Notes: generated from the sequence alone by a model not told the origin. Counted from the first letter of the stretch, positions 9,166 to 18,929 are shown. The stretch: 64,000 nt of DNA from Bradyrhizobium sp. CIAT3101 (GCF_029714945.1 NZ_CP121634.1:1509001-1573000), one strand, 5' to 3'. Translations and numbers: made by a program.

Positions 9166-10902
9166 TCAGCCGAGACGGAGCCGGCGTTCGCCGAACGCAT
9201 AGAGCGGGCGCCACAGCAGGCGGTTGAACAGCGTCACCAGGACGCACATCACGACGATGCCGAGCACGACCTGTGGAAAGTTACCTGTCTCGGTGGCCTG
9301 CGCGATGTAGGCGCCGAGCCCGCTGGCGGTGAGATGCGTATCGCCCCAACTCGCCACTTCTGCGACGATCGAGGCGTTCCACGACCCGCCCGACGCGGTA
9401 ATCGCGCCCGTGACGTAATAAGGAAAAATGCCGGGGAGCACGACCTTCATCCACCAGCGCCACCCTTTCAGATGGAAGCTCCCCGCCGCCTCGCGCAGAT
9501 CGGTCGGGAATGCGGCGGCGCCCGCAATCACGTTGAACAGGATGTACCATTGCGTGCCCAAGATCATCAGCGGGCTCAGCCAGACGTTCGGGTTCAAGCC
9601 GAAGCGCACGATCAGCACGACGAAGACGGGGAAGGCGAGATTTGCCGGGAACGCCGCAAGGAACTGCGCGAGCGGCTGGATCCGCTCTGCCAGCTTTGGC
9701 CGCAGTCCGATCCAGACGCCGATTGGCACCCAGATCAGCGTTGCCAACGTGATGAGGACGACGACGCGCACCAGCGTGATCAATCCATAGCCGACAGCAG
9801 TGACGACGTCGGTGAGGCCAAGATTGGCGGACAGATACTGCGCGGCGATCCAGGCCGCATAGCCCGCAGCGGCGACGATGATCGCAATCCATACCACATC
9901 GATGGTGCGGGAGGATGGCGCGATCTTCGCGCGGGTCCGTAGCGCTGTCGGCATCCGGATGCGCAGGGTCGAAATCGCCTTGTTAGCTGCGGCGAGCGGG
10001 TAGGTGAGGGCGCGCAGCGCGCGCGTGCGACGAAACAGATCGAGCATCCAGGAGGTCGGCGCCTCGCCGGAGGCGGTCTGCTCGAAGCGGAATTTGTCAG
10101 CCCAGGCGACGATCGGACGAAACAGCAACTGGTCATAGGCAATGATGACGAGCAGCATCGTGACCAGGGCGTAGCCGATCGCAGGCAAGTTCTGCTGCTG
10201 GATCGCGAGCGCGACATAGGAGCCGACACCGGGCAGCGTCACTGTGGTGTTGCCGACGGTGATCGCCTCGGAGGCCACCACAAAGAACCAGCCGCCGGAC
10301 ATCGACATCATCGCGTTCCAGATCAGGCCGGGCATTGCGAAGGGCACATCCAGCCGCCAGAAGCGTTGCCAGCCCGAGAGGTGGAAGCTGGCGGTCGCCT
10401 CCTCCAGGTCCTTCGGCACGCTGCGCAGCGACTGGTACATGCTGAAGGTCATGTTCCAGGCCTGGCTGGTGAAGATCGCAAACACGCAAGCGAGCTCCGC
10501 GCCGAGCACCCGGCCCGGAAACAGGTTCATGAAGAACACGACGGTGAAGGTGAGGAAGCCGAGGATCGGCACCGACTGCAGGATGTCGAGCAGGGGGATC
10601 AGCACCAGCTCGGCTCGGCGGCTCTTGGCGGCGACGGTCGCATAGATGAAGGTGAAGACGGTCGAGCAGACGATCGCCAGCAGCATCCGCATCGTCGTGC
10701 GGAGCGCATAGAGCGGCAAATGCTGCGGATCGAGCGAGACCGGCGTATGCTCGAGCTCCGACAACGGCACCACGGTCTGCTCGCCGCCATAGACCATCAG
10801 CACCATCGCGCCGACCAGGAGCAGCAGCGCGATGAGGTCCCAGACGTTGGGCCAGAGGGCGCTGCGCCCCACGACGGCCGAACGGATATCCTGCAATGTC
10901 AT
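9166..10902 (-). CDS. Fused double ABC transporter permease (BPD_transp_1 twice)
   Basis: 578 residues made of two consecutive inner-membrane permease domains. Each half has about six hydrophobic segments and its own cytoplasmic coupling (EAA) motif: EEATASFHLSGWQRFW near 168-182, and REAAGSFHLKGWRWWM in the second half. Normal permeases of this group are about 260 residues, so this is a head-to-tail duplication that could form the whole transmembrane core from one chain. The ATPase gene follows directly and a porin gene precedes it by 14 bases. No periplasmic binding-protein gene is present in the block. Confidence 0.92.
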   Translation of the reverse strand: MTLQDIRSAVVGRSALWPNVWDLIALLLLVGAMVLMVYGGEQTVVPLSELEHTPVSLDPQHLPLYALRTTMRMLLAIVCSTVFTFIYATVAAKSRRAELVLIPLLDILQSVPILGFLTFTVVFFMNLFPGRVLGAELACVFAIFTSQAWNMTFSMYQSLRSVPKDLEEATASFHLSGWQRFWRLDVPFAMPGLIWNAMMSMSGGWFFVVASEAITVGNTTVTLPGVGSYVALAIQQQNLPAIGYALVTMLLVIIAYDQLLFRPIVAWADKFRFEQTASGEAPTSWMLDLFRRTRALRALTYPLAAANKAISTLRIRMPTALRTRAKIAPSSRTIDVVWIAIIVAAAGYAAWIAAQYLSANLGLTDVVTAVGYGLITLVRVVVLITLATLIWVPIGVWIGLRPKLAERIQPLAQFLAAFPANLAFPVFVVLIVRFGLNPNVWLSPLMILGTQWYILFNVIAGAAAFPTDLREAAGSFHLKGWRWWMKVVLPGIFPYYVTGAITASGGSWNASIVAEVASWGDTHLTASGLGAYIAQATETGNFPQVVLGIVVMCVLVTLFNRLLWRPLYAFGERRLRLG

Positions 10903-10916
10903 CCGGTCGCCCTCCG

Positions 10917-12902
10917 TCAGAATTCGGCGTGCAGCCGGCCGGAGAAGACCGACACCGAACCGCGATCGGCGTTGTAGGCGGGGTTCGCGACGAACTGATA
11001 GTCGAATGTCAGCGTCGTCCAGGTGTTGAGCTTCCAGGCATAGTAGGCTTCGAGGATGCGCTCCGGGCTGTAGTTGAGCTGCCCGTCTCCGATCAGTAGG
11101 CCCGTGCCGCCAGCAGCAAGGAAATCGCGGTGCGCGGCGGAAAGCCCGTTGATGGCGCCGCCGATGCCGACCGTATCGTCGGGCCGCCCCCAGAAGCTAC
11201 CCTTGACTGACAGGCCGCCGGACAGGCTGCGGTCGATGTCGGTGAACGACAGGATCTGGTTCTGGCCGTCATTCCAGCTCGCGCGGGCGAACAGCCCGAC
11301 GTCCTTGACGATCTGCTGCTCGAGATTGGCATAGAAGCCGTATTTCATTCGGTCGCGCTGATTGGCGATAGTGATGTCGTTGATGTCGAGCGCCGGATTG
11401 ACGGCCGCGATCGCGAGCACGTCGCGATAGTTCGCGGTATTGCCGCTATTGTAGAACGCGCCAAGGCGCAGCTTGCCGGGTTGATCGGCGATCGAGTGCC
11501 GTTCCTCGAATTCGATCACGCTGCCGCCGGTCTTGAAGGTAAGCACGTCGCTGTTGGGCGCCGATGGCACCTGGAGCAGGGCGGCACGCACCGCCCAGTC
11601 CTTGCGGTTAAGCTCGACCACGGCGCCGCGCGTGTAGCCAGGCAAATCGGCGGGGAAATCGTAGGCACCCGACGACCACATCGCCCAGTTCATGAAATCT
11701 GCACGCGGGTCTTTCGCGTAGGAATTGCCGTCAAAGAAGTCGCCAACCGCAAAGCGGCCGACAATAACGGTGATGCGGTCGATGTCGCGCTTGCCGGCAA
11801 GCTGGTTCGGCCCATCGGCGACGTCTTCCTGCTCGCCGCCGAGTCCGAAGGTCTGCTTGAGGTAATAACGCTGGGCGCGGATCTTCGGGAAGGCGGCACC
11901 GGCCTTCTGAGCTTCGCCGTTGGAGAAGCCGGCGAGGCCGAGCGTGCCATTGAGGCCGAAGCCCTGGGCAAGCTCCGGATTGAAGTAGACCTCGCCACCG
12001 TCCCAGAGCCGTGCACCGAGGAAAGCTGTCGTCGTCCAGGTCGCCTGCAACTGGCCGCTGCCGGGAAGGCTAAGCGGGCTCGCATAGGGCGAATGGATCG
12101 GCCCATAGCCCTGCGGCAGGACGGTCGTCTGCGCGTGGACGTTCCAGTCGGTGGATTCCGGCAGCTTGGTTTTGTCGCTGACGGACGCCATCCACGGCGT
12201 GTCGTCGAACTGATAGTTCAGCCCGAGCTTGAACAGGTGGATGCGCGGATCGGCGTCGACATTCGGCAATCCGAAACCGCCTAGATCGTAGGTCCGACGT
12301 GCCAGGTCGACATATTCGTACTCGGCCTTTGCGGTCCAATTGCCGCTGACCGCGAACTCCAGGCCGAGTCCCGCGGTCCAGCCGGTCTGGTAGTGGCCGA
12401 CTGGGAACACGGCCGTAACGCCGTCGCCATCATTGACATTGATGTGGGTATGCCCCCAGGCGAAGCCGCCGGTCACGTAGGGCATGAATCGTCCGAACGC
12501 GTAGCCCATCCGGCCGCGCACCGTCCCGACATAATCGATCGTCGTATTGAAAGGGCTCGGCGCGCGCGCCAGTGCGGGGCCATCCACTGGACTGGTGAAG
12601 GTGGAATCCGCTTCAACGCCAAGCACGACGCCGTTGGCGAGCTGACGATTATAGCCAAGCTGATAGCCGCCGAGGAGTCCGGTCGCGCTGTGCGGCAGAA
12701 ATACGCCCTGTTCGGGCAGCGGATTGGTCCCGGGCCCAAAGCTCGCGTCGCCATAGCCGAAGTGACCGCCGACATAAAATCCGGTCCAATTGTACAAGAT
12801 ATGTGCCGCCGGCGCCTTCAACGGCAGATCGGCTGCAGCCGCCGGGAGCCAATTGCCGGCGAGGCTTGCGCTCGCGATCGCCAGAATATGCTTCATGGTC
12901 AT
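10917..12902 (-). CDS. Chimeric outer-membrane protein: Omp25-like barrel plus OprB carbohydrate porin
   Basis: 661 residues. A signal peptide (about 1-24, cleaved after AAA) is followed by two distinct beta-barrel regions. Residues about 30-235 resemble small rhizobial Omp25/Omp31 barrels, with GGYQLGYNRQ, GTVRGRMGYAFGRFMPYVTGG and ending HLFKLGLNYQF. Residues about 250-661 resemble OprB-type carbohydrate porins, with repeated GARLWDGGEVYFNPELAQG-like segments and a C-terminal aromatic strand ending in Phe. OprB alone is about 420-450 residues, so this is a fusion. It lies 14 bases upstream of the permease gene in the transport operon and probably supplies outer-membrane uptake for the same substrate. 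Confidence 0.85.
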   Translation of the reverse strand: MTMKHILAIASASLAGNWLPAAAADLPLKAPAAHILYNWTGFYVGGHFGYGDASFGPGTNPLPEQGVFLPHSATGLLGGYQLGYNRQLANGVVLGVEADSTFTSPVDGPALARAPSPFNTTIDYVGTVRGRMGYAFGRFMPYVTGGFAWGHTHINVNDGDGVTAVFPVGHYQTGWTAGLGLEFAVSGNWTAKAEYEYVDLARRTYDLGGFGLPNVDADPRIHLFKLGLNYQFDDTPWMASVSDKTKLPESTDWNVHAQTTVLPQGYGPIHSPYASPLSLPGSGQLQATWTTTAFLGARLWDGGEVYFNPELAQGFGLNGTLGLAGFSNGEAQKAGAAFPKIRAQRYYLKQTFGLGGEQEDVADGPNQLAGKRDIDRITVIVGRFAVGDFFDGNSYAKDPRADFMNWAMWSSGAYDFPADLPGYTRGAVVELNRKDWAVRAALLQVPSAPNSDVLTFKTGGSVIEFEERHSIADQPGKLRLGAFYNSGNTANYRDVLAIAAVNPALDINDITIANQRDRMKYGFYANLEQQIVKDVGLFARASWNDGQNQILSFTDIDRSLSGGLSVKGSFWGRPDDTVGIGGAINGLSAAHRDFLAAGGTGLLIGDGQLNYSPERILEAYYAWKLNTWTTLTFDYQFVANPAYNADRGSVSVFSGRLHAEF

Positions 12903-12969
12903 GCCCTGCGTGCCTTCCGTCTCCCCGTCTGCGGATAAGACAGTTGGAAGACGCCTGTATGAAACTGCG

Positions 12970-13359
12970 TTATCGTTTGGTTGAGAGGACGTTGTAGCCC
13001 GTCGCGAGGCCTATCGCGTCGAGCAGTTCGCTCTCGCTGAATGGCTTTGCAAGATATGCGCTGACGCCCGCACCCAGCGCTCTCGCACGTGTTTGCTCAT
13101 CCGGATAGGCGGTCACAAGAATGGTTGGGATGGGTGTCCCTCGCGCCACCAGGCGGCCGTACAATTCCAAGCCGCTTATGCCCGGCATCTTGACGTCTGA
13201 GATCACGCAGGTGGTCAGGCTGAGACGGTAAGAGTTGAGAAATTCATCCGCGCTGGCAAATGCCTTTGCCAGAAGATCATGCGAACGCACCAGGGCAATC
13301 AGCCCATCGCGTACGGCCTCATCGTCATCAATGATGGCAATCGACGGCTTGATCGGCAT
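12970..13359 (-). CDS. Stand-alone FixJ-type receiver domain protein
   Basis: 129 residues consisting only of a CheY-like receiver: acidic pocket IIDDDEA (9-15), phosphoacceptor Asp55 in ISDVKMPG, and conserved Lys105 in AKPFSE. There is no output domain, so it would act as a phosphate relay, sink or competitor, or by protein contact. It follows the LuxR-type regulator and sensor kinase genes on the same strand, about 140 bases downstream of the former. The porin gene lies 67 bases further on, so the phosphorelay may control the transport operon. Confidence 0.88.
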   Translation of the reverse strand: MPIKPSIAIIDDDEAVRDGLIALVRSHDLLAKAFASADEFLNSYRLSLTTCVISDVKMPGISGLELYGRLVARGTPIPTILVTAYPDEQTRARALGAGVSAYLAKPFSESELLDAIGLATGYNVLSTKR

Positions 13360-13502
13360 GTCTTCCCCGAGGGCCTATGAGCTGAGACCAAGCAGGACGC
13401 AGTTGATACATTCGGGGAAATCGCCGATTTCCTCCCAAAAGGCGATTATACCCGGGTATACGGATCCGTCGGACACCGGGCCAATTCGGCGCTGGACCGA
13501 GA

Positions 13503-14135
13503 TCAGTGGAGCGCGCCGTTTCCGAGATGGCGAGAGAGGATATCCGCCTTTCGTACAAGATCGATGAGCGACATCGCCTTCATCTTCCGCATCATCTGGG
13601 CGCGTTGGACCTTGACCGTGATTTCACTCAGGCCGAGATGAGCCGCGATCTGCTTGCTCATTTGACCTGCCACCACAAGCCAGAGGATTTGCTTTTCGCG
13701 CTCCGTGAGCGACTCGAAGCGGCGCGTCAATGAATCGGCTGCGGCAAGGCTTGCTCGGCGTAGGCGGTCCCTTGCTAGGCCCGCGTGCACCGCATCCAGC
13801 AACGCGTCGTCCGGAAACGGCTTGATAATGAAGTTGATCGCACCCGCCTGCATGGCCCGCACCGACATCGGCACGTCGCCATGAGCGGTTATGATGACTG
13901 CCGGCATCTGAACGCCGAGCTCGCCCATCTGGTCGTGGAAGTCGAGGCCGTTCACGCCGGGAAGGCGAACGTCGAGCACAAGGCACGCGGGTGCGTCGGG
14001 CAGCTTGCAGGCCAGGAATTCCGGGACCGATCCGAACGACAGCACGCGCAACCCCACCGAGCGGAACAGGCTGTCGAGCGCCTCCCGCACGGCCAGTTCG
14101 TCGTCGATAACGAAAACAGTTGCCTCGCTTTCCAT
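13503..14135 (-). CDS. FixJ/TodT-type LuxR family response regulator
   Basis: 210 residues: N-terminal receiver (Asp11-Asp12, phosphoacceptor Asp55 in LVLDVRLPG, Lys105) joined to a C-terminal LuxR helix-turn-helix (about 143-200, with LTEREKQILWLVVAGQMSKQ and the recognition segment LGLSEITVKVQRAQ). The domain order matches FixJ and TodT. The sensor kinase gene lies 39 bases upstream on the same strand, so the two are almost surely a cognate pair. The target is unknown; the adjacent ABC-porin genes are the obvious candidates. Confidence 0.93.
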   Translation of the reverse strand: MESEATVFVIDDELAVREALDSLFRSVGLRVLSFGSVPEFLACKLPDAPACLVLDVRLPGVNGLDFHDQMGELGVQMPAVIITAHGDVPMSVRAMQAGAINFIIKPFPDDALLDAVHAGLARDRLRRASLAAADSLTRRFESLTEREKQILWLVVAGQMSKQIAAHLGLSEITVKVQRAQMMRKMKAMSLIDLVRKADILSRHLGNGALH

Positions 14136-14174
14136 CGCTCTGCCCAGAGTCTCGGGACCGGGCTCATGCCCGGC

Positions 14175-15248
14175 TCAGGCGAAAGAATGTAACGGCTCAC
14201 CTGAAACTGGTAGGAAGAACCGTACGATTGCGCCTTGCGGTTTCGCGCCTTCGGCCCAGATACGGCCCGCGTGGGACTCGATGATGGACCTGGCGATTGC
14301 CAGGCCCATTCCCAAGCCTTCGTCCTTGGTCGTGTAGAAGGCATCAAACAGCCGGTCAAGGTTGCCCCCCAGGCCGGCGCCGCTATCCTCCACCGTGACG
14401 ACCACTCCTCCCGGGTCCCTCGATGTCGTCAGGTGCAGCTTCCTGGAAGCCGCATCGACCTTCGCGAGTGATTCCACAGCGTTGACAAGCAGGTTGAGCA
14501 AGACCTGTTGCAACTGGATCTCGTCGCACCGAACGGTAGGCAGGCCCACATCGAGCTGCGTGCTCAGAGAGATCCCATGGTGACGGACCTGATTCTGGAT
14601 CAGGCTTATCGTCGCCGTCACTGTATCGTTGAGGCTGAACCAGCTCGGTGCGGGGGGAGATCTCCTGGCGAGGAGACGTATCCGACCAACGATTTGGCTC
14701 GCTCGGTTTGCATCCCGGACGATGCGCCTGATGGCCGTAGCAGCCTCTTCGCTGTTCGGCGGAGAGGATCCAAGCCACCGCAAGGCAGCATTGCCGTTGG
14801 TGATCACCGCGGTGAGCGGTTGGTTCACCTCGTGGGCTATCGAAGCCGTTAGTTCGCCCAACGTCGTGACCCTGGTCACGTGAGCGAGCTGGGCGCGTGT
14901 TTCGTAGACCGCGACACGCGCCGTCTCGATTCGGAGGACGAGGTAAGTGGTCGCGGCGATCGCAGCGATGCTGATGAGGCAATTGATTGCACCGGAAAAG
15001 GCTGCTCCGGATCGCGTGAGCAGAAAACTCGCTATGGTAAGAACGATGCATGTTCCGCCGATGAGGAGAACGCCGCGCCCCTGTGCGAAGCTGACGGATA
15101 GCAGGATGACGATCACGTAGAGAGCGGCGACAGCGATTTCCAGGTCGGTCAACGTGTCGAATATGAAGATCGAAACCGTCATAAGAACCGCCAGCCCCGG
15201 CAGGAGCAGATCACGCATAGTGAACCAGTATCGCTGAGCAAGCTGCAT
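14175..15248 (-). CDS. Membrane sensor histidine kinase
   Basis: 357 residues. About residues 12-105 hold four to five hydrophobic segments with very short loops, so the sensor appears to be the membrane domain itself. Next comes a HisKA dimerisation domain with SIAHEVNQPLTAV (phosphoacceptor His139) and a HATPase_c domain with the N-box LLNLLVNAVES (Asn256), a VEDSGAGLGG box and GLGMGLAI. The short HEVNQPL form is shared with FixL- and TodS-type kinases of the FixJ class, matching the downstream regulator. It is the first gene of the two-component operon. Confidence 0.92.
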   Translation of the reverse strand: MQLAQRYWFTMRDLLLPGLAVLMTVSIFIFDTLTDLEIAVAALYVIVILLSVSFAQGRGVLLIGGTCIVLTIASFLLTRSGAAFSGAINCLISIAAIAATTYLVLRIETARVAVYETRAQLAHVTRVTTLGELTASIAHEVNQPLTAVITNGNAALRWLGSSPPNSEEAATAIRRIVRDANRASQIVGRIRLLARRSPPAPSWFSLNDTVTATISLIQNQVRHHGISLSTQLDVGLPTVRCDEIQLQQVLLNLLVNAVESLAKVDAASRKLHLTTSRDPGGVVVTVEDSGAGLGGNLDRLFDAFYTTKDEGLGMGLAIARSIIESHAGRIWAEGAKPQGAIVRFFLPVSGEPLHSFA

Positions 15249-15495
15249 GGAAGCCTCGATTGAGCAACGCGTCGGAGCCTACCATCGCTGTTACGCATGC
15301 TGAATACGGCTGGTTGGCGGACCTCGGTTGGATCCTGGGGGCGATCCAAGTCGCGGAGAAGACGAGGCTCGGGGCAATCGCTTGTCGCCGAGCCACTTTC
15401 GCTCAGCGAGTGCTTGTCTCGAGATTGCTTACTCGCTCGCATATTCGGAGTTTTCCGCCCGGACGGACGTATCGCGCTGGAAAACAACGAGAAGC

Positions 15496-15567
15496 TGGCG
15501 CACCCGACAAGATTCGAACGTGTGACCTTTGACTTCGGAGGCCAGGGCTCCGCGAAAGTGGTGCGCC
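15496..15567 (-). pseudogene. Degenerate tRNA-Arg(CCG)-like sequence (left attachment relic)
   Basis: Read on the minus strand, the 46 bases from the CCA end (15496-15541) match the 3' half of a tRNA-Arg with anticodon loop CTCCGAA (CCG). There are only two differences from the copy at 25148. The T-loop TTCGAAT is intact but one T-stem pair is broken (ACACG/CTTGT). The 5' part does not fold as D-arm and acceptor; instead GGCGCACC (15560-15567) is the inverted complement of the 3' acceptor strand. I read it as a non-functional tRNA relic marking an integration boundary. Nearby, ATTTAGTCCC (15628-15637) recurs beside the other copy. No gene was found at 15249-15495 or 15568-15820. Confidence 0.65.
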
Positions 15568-15820
15568 CTCTAAATTTTAGAGCGCTGCGCGTCCGATAGA
15601 AATCGCGACATCCCTAGTGTTGACTACATTTAGTCCCTTGTCAGGCGCAAAAAACGGTCCAATGAAACGTCCAACATGAAAATGGGTGAATCGATATAAG
15701 ACATTGTATTTGCTTAACTAATTGCATTCGAGATTTCGAAACAGAGCGCTTCACCCGCTCCACGATTTTCTACGATATTTTGCGATTGTGCGCGTTCTAT
15801 TGCGTTTTTGAACGCCGAAT

Positions 15821-16426
15821 TCACGTCTTTTCGAGCCACTCGCGCAGCAGCCAAAGCCTGTCGGTGCCCCAGAACAGTTCGCCGGTCTCGTCGACGACGA
15901 ACGTCGGCACTCCGAAGACCCCGCGTTCTTCCGCCTCTGCGACGACTTGCGTGTACTCCCGAAGACCTTCCCCGGAACGCACTAGGTCTTCGTAAGCGGC
16001 TCCGTCCGCCCCGGCCTTGACGAGGACGTCCCGGACGGCTGTCAAGTCTTCGATCTCCAGATCCCTGCACCAGAAGCGTTCGTACACTTCGTCGTGGTAT
16101 CTTCGAAACACGTCGTTTCCTGCCCGCTGGGCGTGCAGCATGCCAATGTGGACGTTGTTGCCGTTGTAGATTTTCTGCGGGCCGCGGACGATCAGGCCCC
16201 GCCGGTTCGCGAGCCTGCGGGCATCCATGTAGGAGTAGCGCACCTTCCGCCAGTCGCGTTCCGTGCGTTCCTCGACGGTGCCGCCGTAGGCGCTTTCGAT
16301 GTCGACGGCGAACGGCCGCCAAGCGATGGTCACGCCGAGCTCCTTCTCGAGCGCATAGGCCTCGTCCTTGGCAAGGTAGGAGAACGGGCTCCGGTAGTCG
16401 GCGTATAGCGTGAGTGATTTCGTCAT
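15821..16426 (-). CDS. 2-hydroxychromene-2-carboxylate isomerase / DsbA-family protein
   Basis: 201 residues with the thioredoxin-like fold of the HCCA isomerase (kappa-class GST) family. It begins LTLYADYRSPFSYLAKDEAY, where the SPFSYL segment carries the catalytic serine position in place of the DsbA CxxC. VFGVPTFVVDETGELFWGTD near the C-terminus is the glutathione-site cis-proline region (GVP). The start is ATG at 16426. In naphthalene-type pathways the enzyme isomerises a ring-cleavage product with glutathione; here no dioxygenase is nearby, so only the family is assigned. It ends the leftward arm of the catabolic cluster, 14 bases after a GST gene. Confidence 0.85.
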   Translation of the reverse strand: MTKSLTLYADYRSPFSYLAKDEAYALEKELGVTIAWRPFAVDIESAYGGTVEERTERDWRKVRYSYMDARRLANRRGLIVRGPQKIYNGNNVHIGMLHAQRAGNDVFRRYHDEVYERFWCRDLEIEDLTAVRDVLVKAGADGAAYEDLVRSGEGLREYTQVVAEAEERGVFGVPTFVVDETGELFWGTDRLWLLREWLEKT

Positions 16427-16440
16427 CGGGGGTACTTGCT

Positions 16441-17127
16441 TCAACCGAACTGGGGCTTGCCGAAAAGGTTCGTCTTCGCGTCGTCGCTCTTGGTGACGTC
16501 CACCCATTTGTCGATCATCAGCTTGATACCGCGCTCGACGGCCGGTCGCGAGCGGATGGTCGAATACCAGCGCGAAATTTGGGGTAGATCGTCCAGGCTC
16601 TGGTTCGCCATCTTGTGGATGCGAACCCAGGCGAAGCAAGCGATGTCGGCGATGGAGTATTCGTCGACGAGAAAATCGCGCCCCTCCAGTCGCTTCTCCA
16701 TGACCTTGAGCAGACGTCTTCCTTCCTTCGTGTAGCGCTCGATTCCGTACGGAACCTTTTCGGTCGCGTATCGGTAGAAATGCTGCGCCTGGCCGAGCAT
16801 CGGGCCGAGGCCGCCCATTTGCCACATCAGCCACTGCAAGACTTCGGATCGCGCTCGCGGGTCGGACGGCATGAACCGGCCGGTCTTTTCCGCGAGGTAG
16901 ATCAGAATGGCGCCGGTCTCGAAGACCGTGAAGGGCCTGCCGTCCGGTCCTTCCTCGTCGACGATGGTCGGCACCTTGTTGTTGGGGTTCAGGGCGAGAT
17001 AGGCCGGCTCGAATTGCGCGCCTTGCGTGATGTCGATCGGGTGGACGCTGTAGGGGAGTCCGATCTCCTCGAGCATGATCTGGACCTTGTGGCCGTTCGG
17101 GGTTGGCCATGTGTAGAGCTTGATCAT
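16441..17127 (-). CDS. Glutathione S-transferase (YghU/YfcG-like)
   Basis: 228 residues: thioredoxin-like domain (MIKLYTWPTPNGHKVQIMLE, then NPNNKVPTIVD with the cis-proline and FETGAILIYLAEK for the gamma-glutamyl group), then an alpha-helical domain with FLVDEYSIADIACFAWV. The TPNGHK active-site region resembles the nu-class YghU/YfcG proteins, which have disulfide-bond reductase activity and bind two glutathiones. It lies 31 bases after the CoA ligase gene and just before the HCCA isomerase-like gene, so three glutathione/CoA-type functions are grouped on this arm. Confidence 0.88.
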   Translation of the reverse strand: MIKLYTWPTPNGHKVQIMLEEIGLPYSVHPIDITQGAQFEPAYLALNPNNKVPTIVDEEGPDGRPFTVFETGAILIYLAEKTGRFMPSDPRARSEVLQWLMWQMGGLGPMLGQAQHFYRYATEKVPYGIERYTKEGRRLLKVMEKRLEGRDFLVDEYSIADIACFAWVRIHKMANQSLDDLPQISRWYSTIRSRPAVERGIKLMIDKWVDVTKSDDAKTNLFGKPQFG

Positions 17128-17158
17128 GAGCAGTCTCCGTGTGTGCGGTTCTGAATGG

Positions 17159-18862
17159 CTACGCCGTGCGGATCTCGGCCAGGCTCAGTTCCTGAACCAT
17201 TGCCTCGCGCATGACGAACTTCTGGGCTTTGCCGCTGACCGTCATCGGGAAACTGTCCACGAAGCGGATGTAGCGAGGGATCTTGTAGTGCGCGATCGCG
17301 TCGCGGCAGAAAGCACGGATCGCATCCTCGTCCGACGCCTGGCCGTCCTTGAGCCGGATCCAGGCACAGAGTTCCTCGCCGAACTTCGGGTCCGGAACTC
17401 CGAACACCTGCACGTCCTGGACGTGCGGGTGCCGATACAGGAATTCTTCGATTTCCCGCGGGAAGATGTTCTCGCCGCCGCGGATGACCATGTCCTTGAT
17501 GCGGCCGGTGATGTTGCAGTATCCCTCGTTGTCGATGGTCCCGATGTCGCCCGTGTGCATCCATCCTTCCGGATCGAGCACCTCGGCGGTCTTCGAGGGA
17601 TCTTCCCAGTAGCCCTTCATCACGGAATAGCCCCGGGTGCACAGCTCTCCCGGCACGCCCCGAGGCACGACATGGCCGTTCACGTCGACGATCTTGACCT
17701 CCAGATGGGGGTGGATCGTGCCGACCGTGGAAACACGCCGCTCGATCGGGTCCGCGCGGTCGCTCTGGAAACTGATCGGGCTGGTCTCCGTCATGCCGTA
17801 GGCGATCGTGATCTCGCTCATGCCCATTTCGTCGATCACGCGCCGCATGACTTCGACGGGGCACGGCGCCCCCGCCATTGCGCCGGTCCGCAAGGAAGAC
17901 AGGTCGTATCGCGTGAAATCCTGATGCTGCAGGACGGCGATGAACATGGTCGGCACGCCATGCAGCGCGGTGCAGCGCTCCGCCTGGACGGTCTCCAGCA
18001 CAGTCAATGGATCGAAGGATTCGCCGGAGATCACCATGGTGGCGCCCTGCGTGACGCACATCAGGCTCGACATGACCATGCCGAAGCAATGGTAGAACGG
18101 GACGGGGATGCAGAGCTTGTCGGCGGGTGTAAATCCCAGCGCCAAACCGAAGAGGTGGGCGTTGTTGAGGATGTTTCGATGGGTCAGCGTGGCTCCTTTA
18201 GGAGAGCCCGTCGTTCCGCTGGTGAACTGGATGTTGATCGCGTCGTCGGGGTCCAGGTCGACCGAGGGCGCCGGAGCGCCGGCCCCGATCTTGCTCACCT
18301 CGTCGAACGCGATCAGGCCGGGCTCCGGGAATCCGCCGATCCGGATGACCGTGTGCAGGTCCGGAAGCTTCTCGAGTTTGAGCCGCCCCGGCGTCCCCGT
18401 CGCGATCTCCGGCGCGAGCTTCCGCAACATCCCGACGTAGTCGCTCGACTTGAAGGAGGTCGCGGTGATCAGCGCGGAGCAGCCGACCTTCCGCAATGCG
18501 TATTCCACCTCATGGGTCCGGTAGGCCGGGTTGATGGTGACGAGGATGAGGCCGAGCTTCGCGGTTGCGAACTGCGTGATGACCCATTCCGCGTTGTTGG
18601 GCGACCAGATTCCGATGCGGTCGCCTTTTCTCAAACCGAGCGACGCCAGACCGCGTGCGAAATCGTCGACGGCGACACCGAGCTCTCGGTAGTTCCATCG
18701 GCGCCCCTGGGCGCGAGAAACCAGCGCCGGACGGTCGGGATGACGCCGAACGATCTCGTCGAACCGGTCGCCGATCGTCGTTTCGAGCAGGGGCGGCGTG
18801 GTCGCGCCCCGCACAAGACTGGACGCATCGCTTCCACGGGCTGCAACGTCGGCAGTCGACAT
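17159..18862 (-). CDS. AMP-binding acyl-CoA synthetase (fatty/aryl acid CoA ligase)
   Basis: 567 residues of the ANL superfamily. The phosphate-binding loop [10 protein letters not shown] is at 214-223, the aromatic adenine motif YGMTETSP follows, then [10 protein letters not shown] and the C-terminal subdomain with the catalytic lysine in SGKAQKF. It activates a carboxylic acid to acyl-AMP and then acyl-CoA in the cytoplasm. The sequence most resembles medium/long-chain ligases of the AMP-binding family, but chain or ring preference cannot be read. It is the first enzyme gene of the leftward arm, 67 bases after the TetR gene, and would supply the CoA ester for the enoyl-CoA hydratase of the rightward arm. 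Confidence 0.9.
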   Translation of the reverse strand: MSTADVAARGSDASSLVRGATTPPLLETTIGDRFDEIVRRHPDRPALVSRAQGRRWNYRELGVAVDDFARGLASLGLRKGDRIGIWSPNNAEWVITQFATAKLGLILVTINPAYRTHEVEYALRKVGCSALITATSFKSSDYVGMLRKLAPEIATGTPGRLKLEKLPDLHTVIRIGGFPEPGLIAFDEVSKIGAGAPAPSVDLDPDDAINIQFTSGTTGSPKGATLTHRNILNNAHLFGLALGFTPADKLCIPVPFYHCFGMVMSSLMCVTQGATMVISGESFDPLTVLETVQAERCTALHGVPTMFIAVLQHQDFTRYDLSSLRTGAMAGAPCPVEVMRRVIDEMGMSEITIAYGMTETSPISFQSDRADPIERRVSTVGTIHPHLEVKIVDVNGHVVPRGVPGELCTRGYSVMKGYWEDPSKTAEVLDPEGWMHTGDIGTIDNEGYCNITGRIKDMVIRGGENIFPREIEEFLYRHPHVQDVQVFGVPDPKFGEELCAWIRLKDGQASDEDAIRAFCRDAIAHYKIPRYIRFVDSFPMTVSGKAQKFVMREAMVQELSLAEIRTA

Positions 18863-18929
18863 CGGCTTCCTCCTAAATGGTTTCGACGATCGACGGCTTC
18901 GTGGATGGCTGTCTTTCTTCGTCGCTCGG

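Noticed and set aside
15821..17110. A single 429-residue leftward protein spanning the HCCA isomerase and GST genes
   Set aside because: The 5' part is the wrong frame of the GST gene; the real isomerase starts at ATG 16426 and the GST occupies its own frame with full domain motifs.
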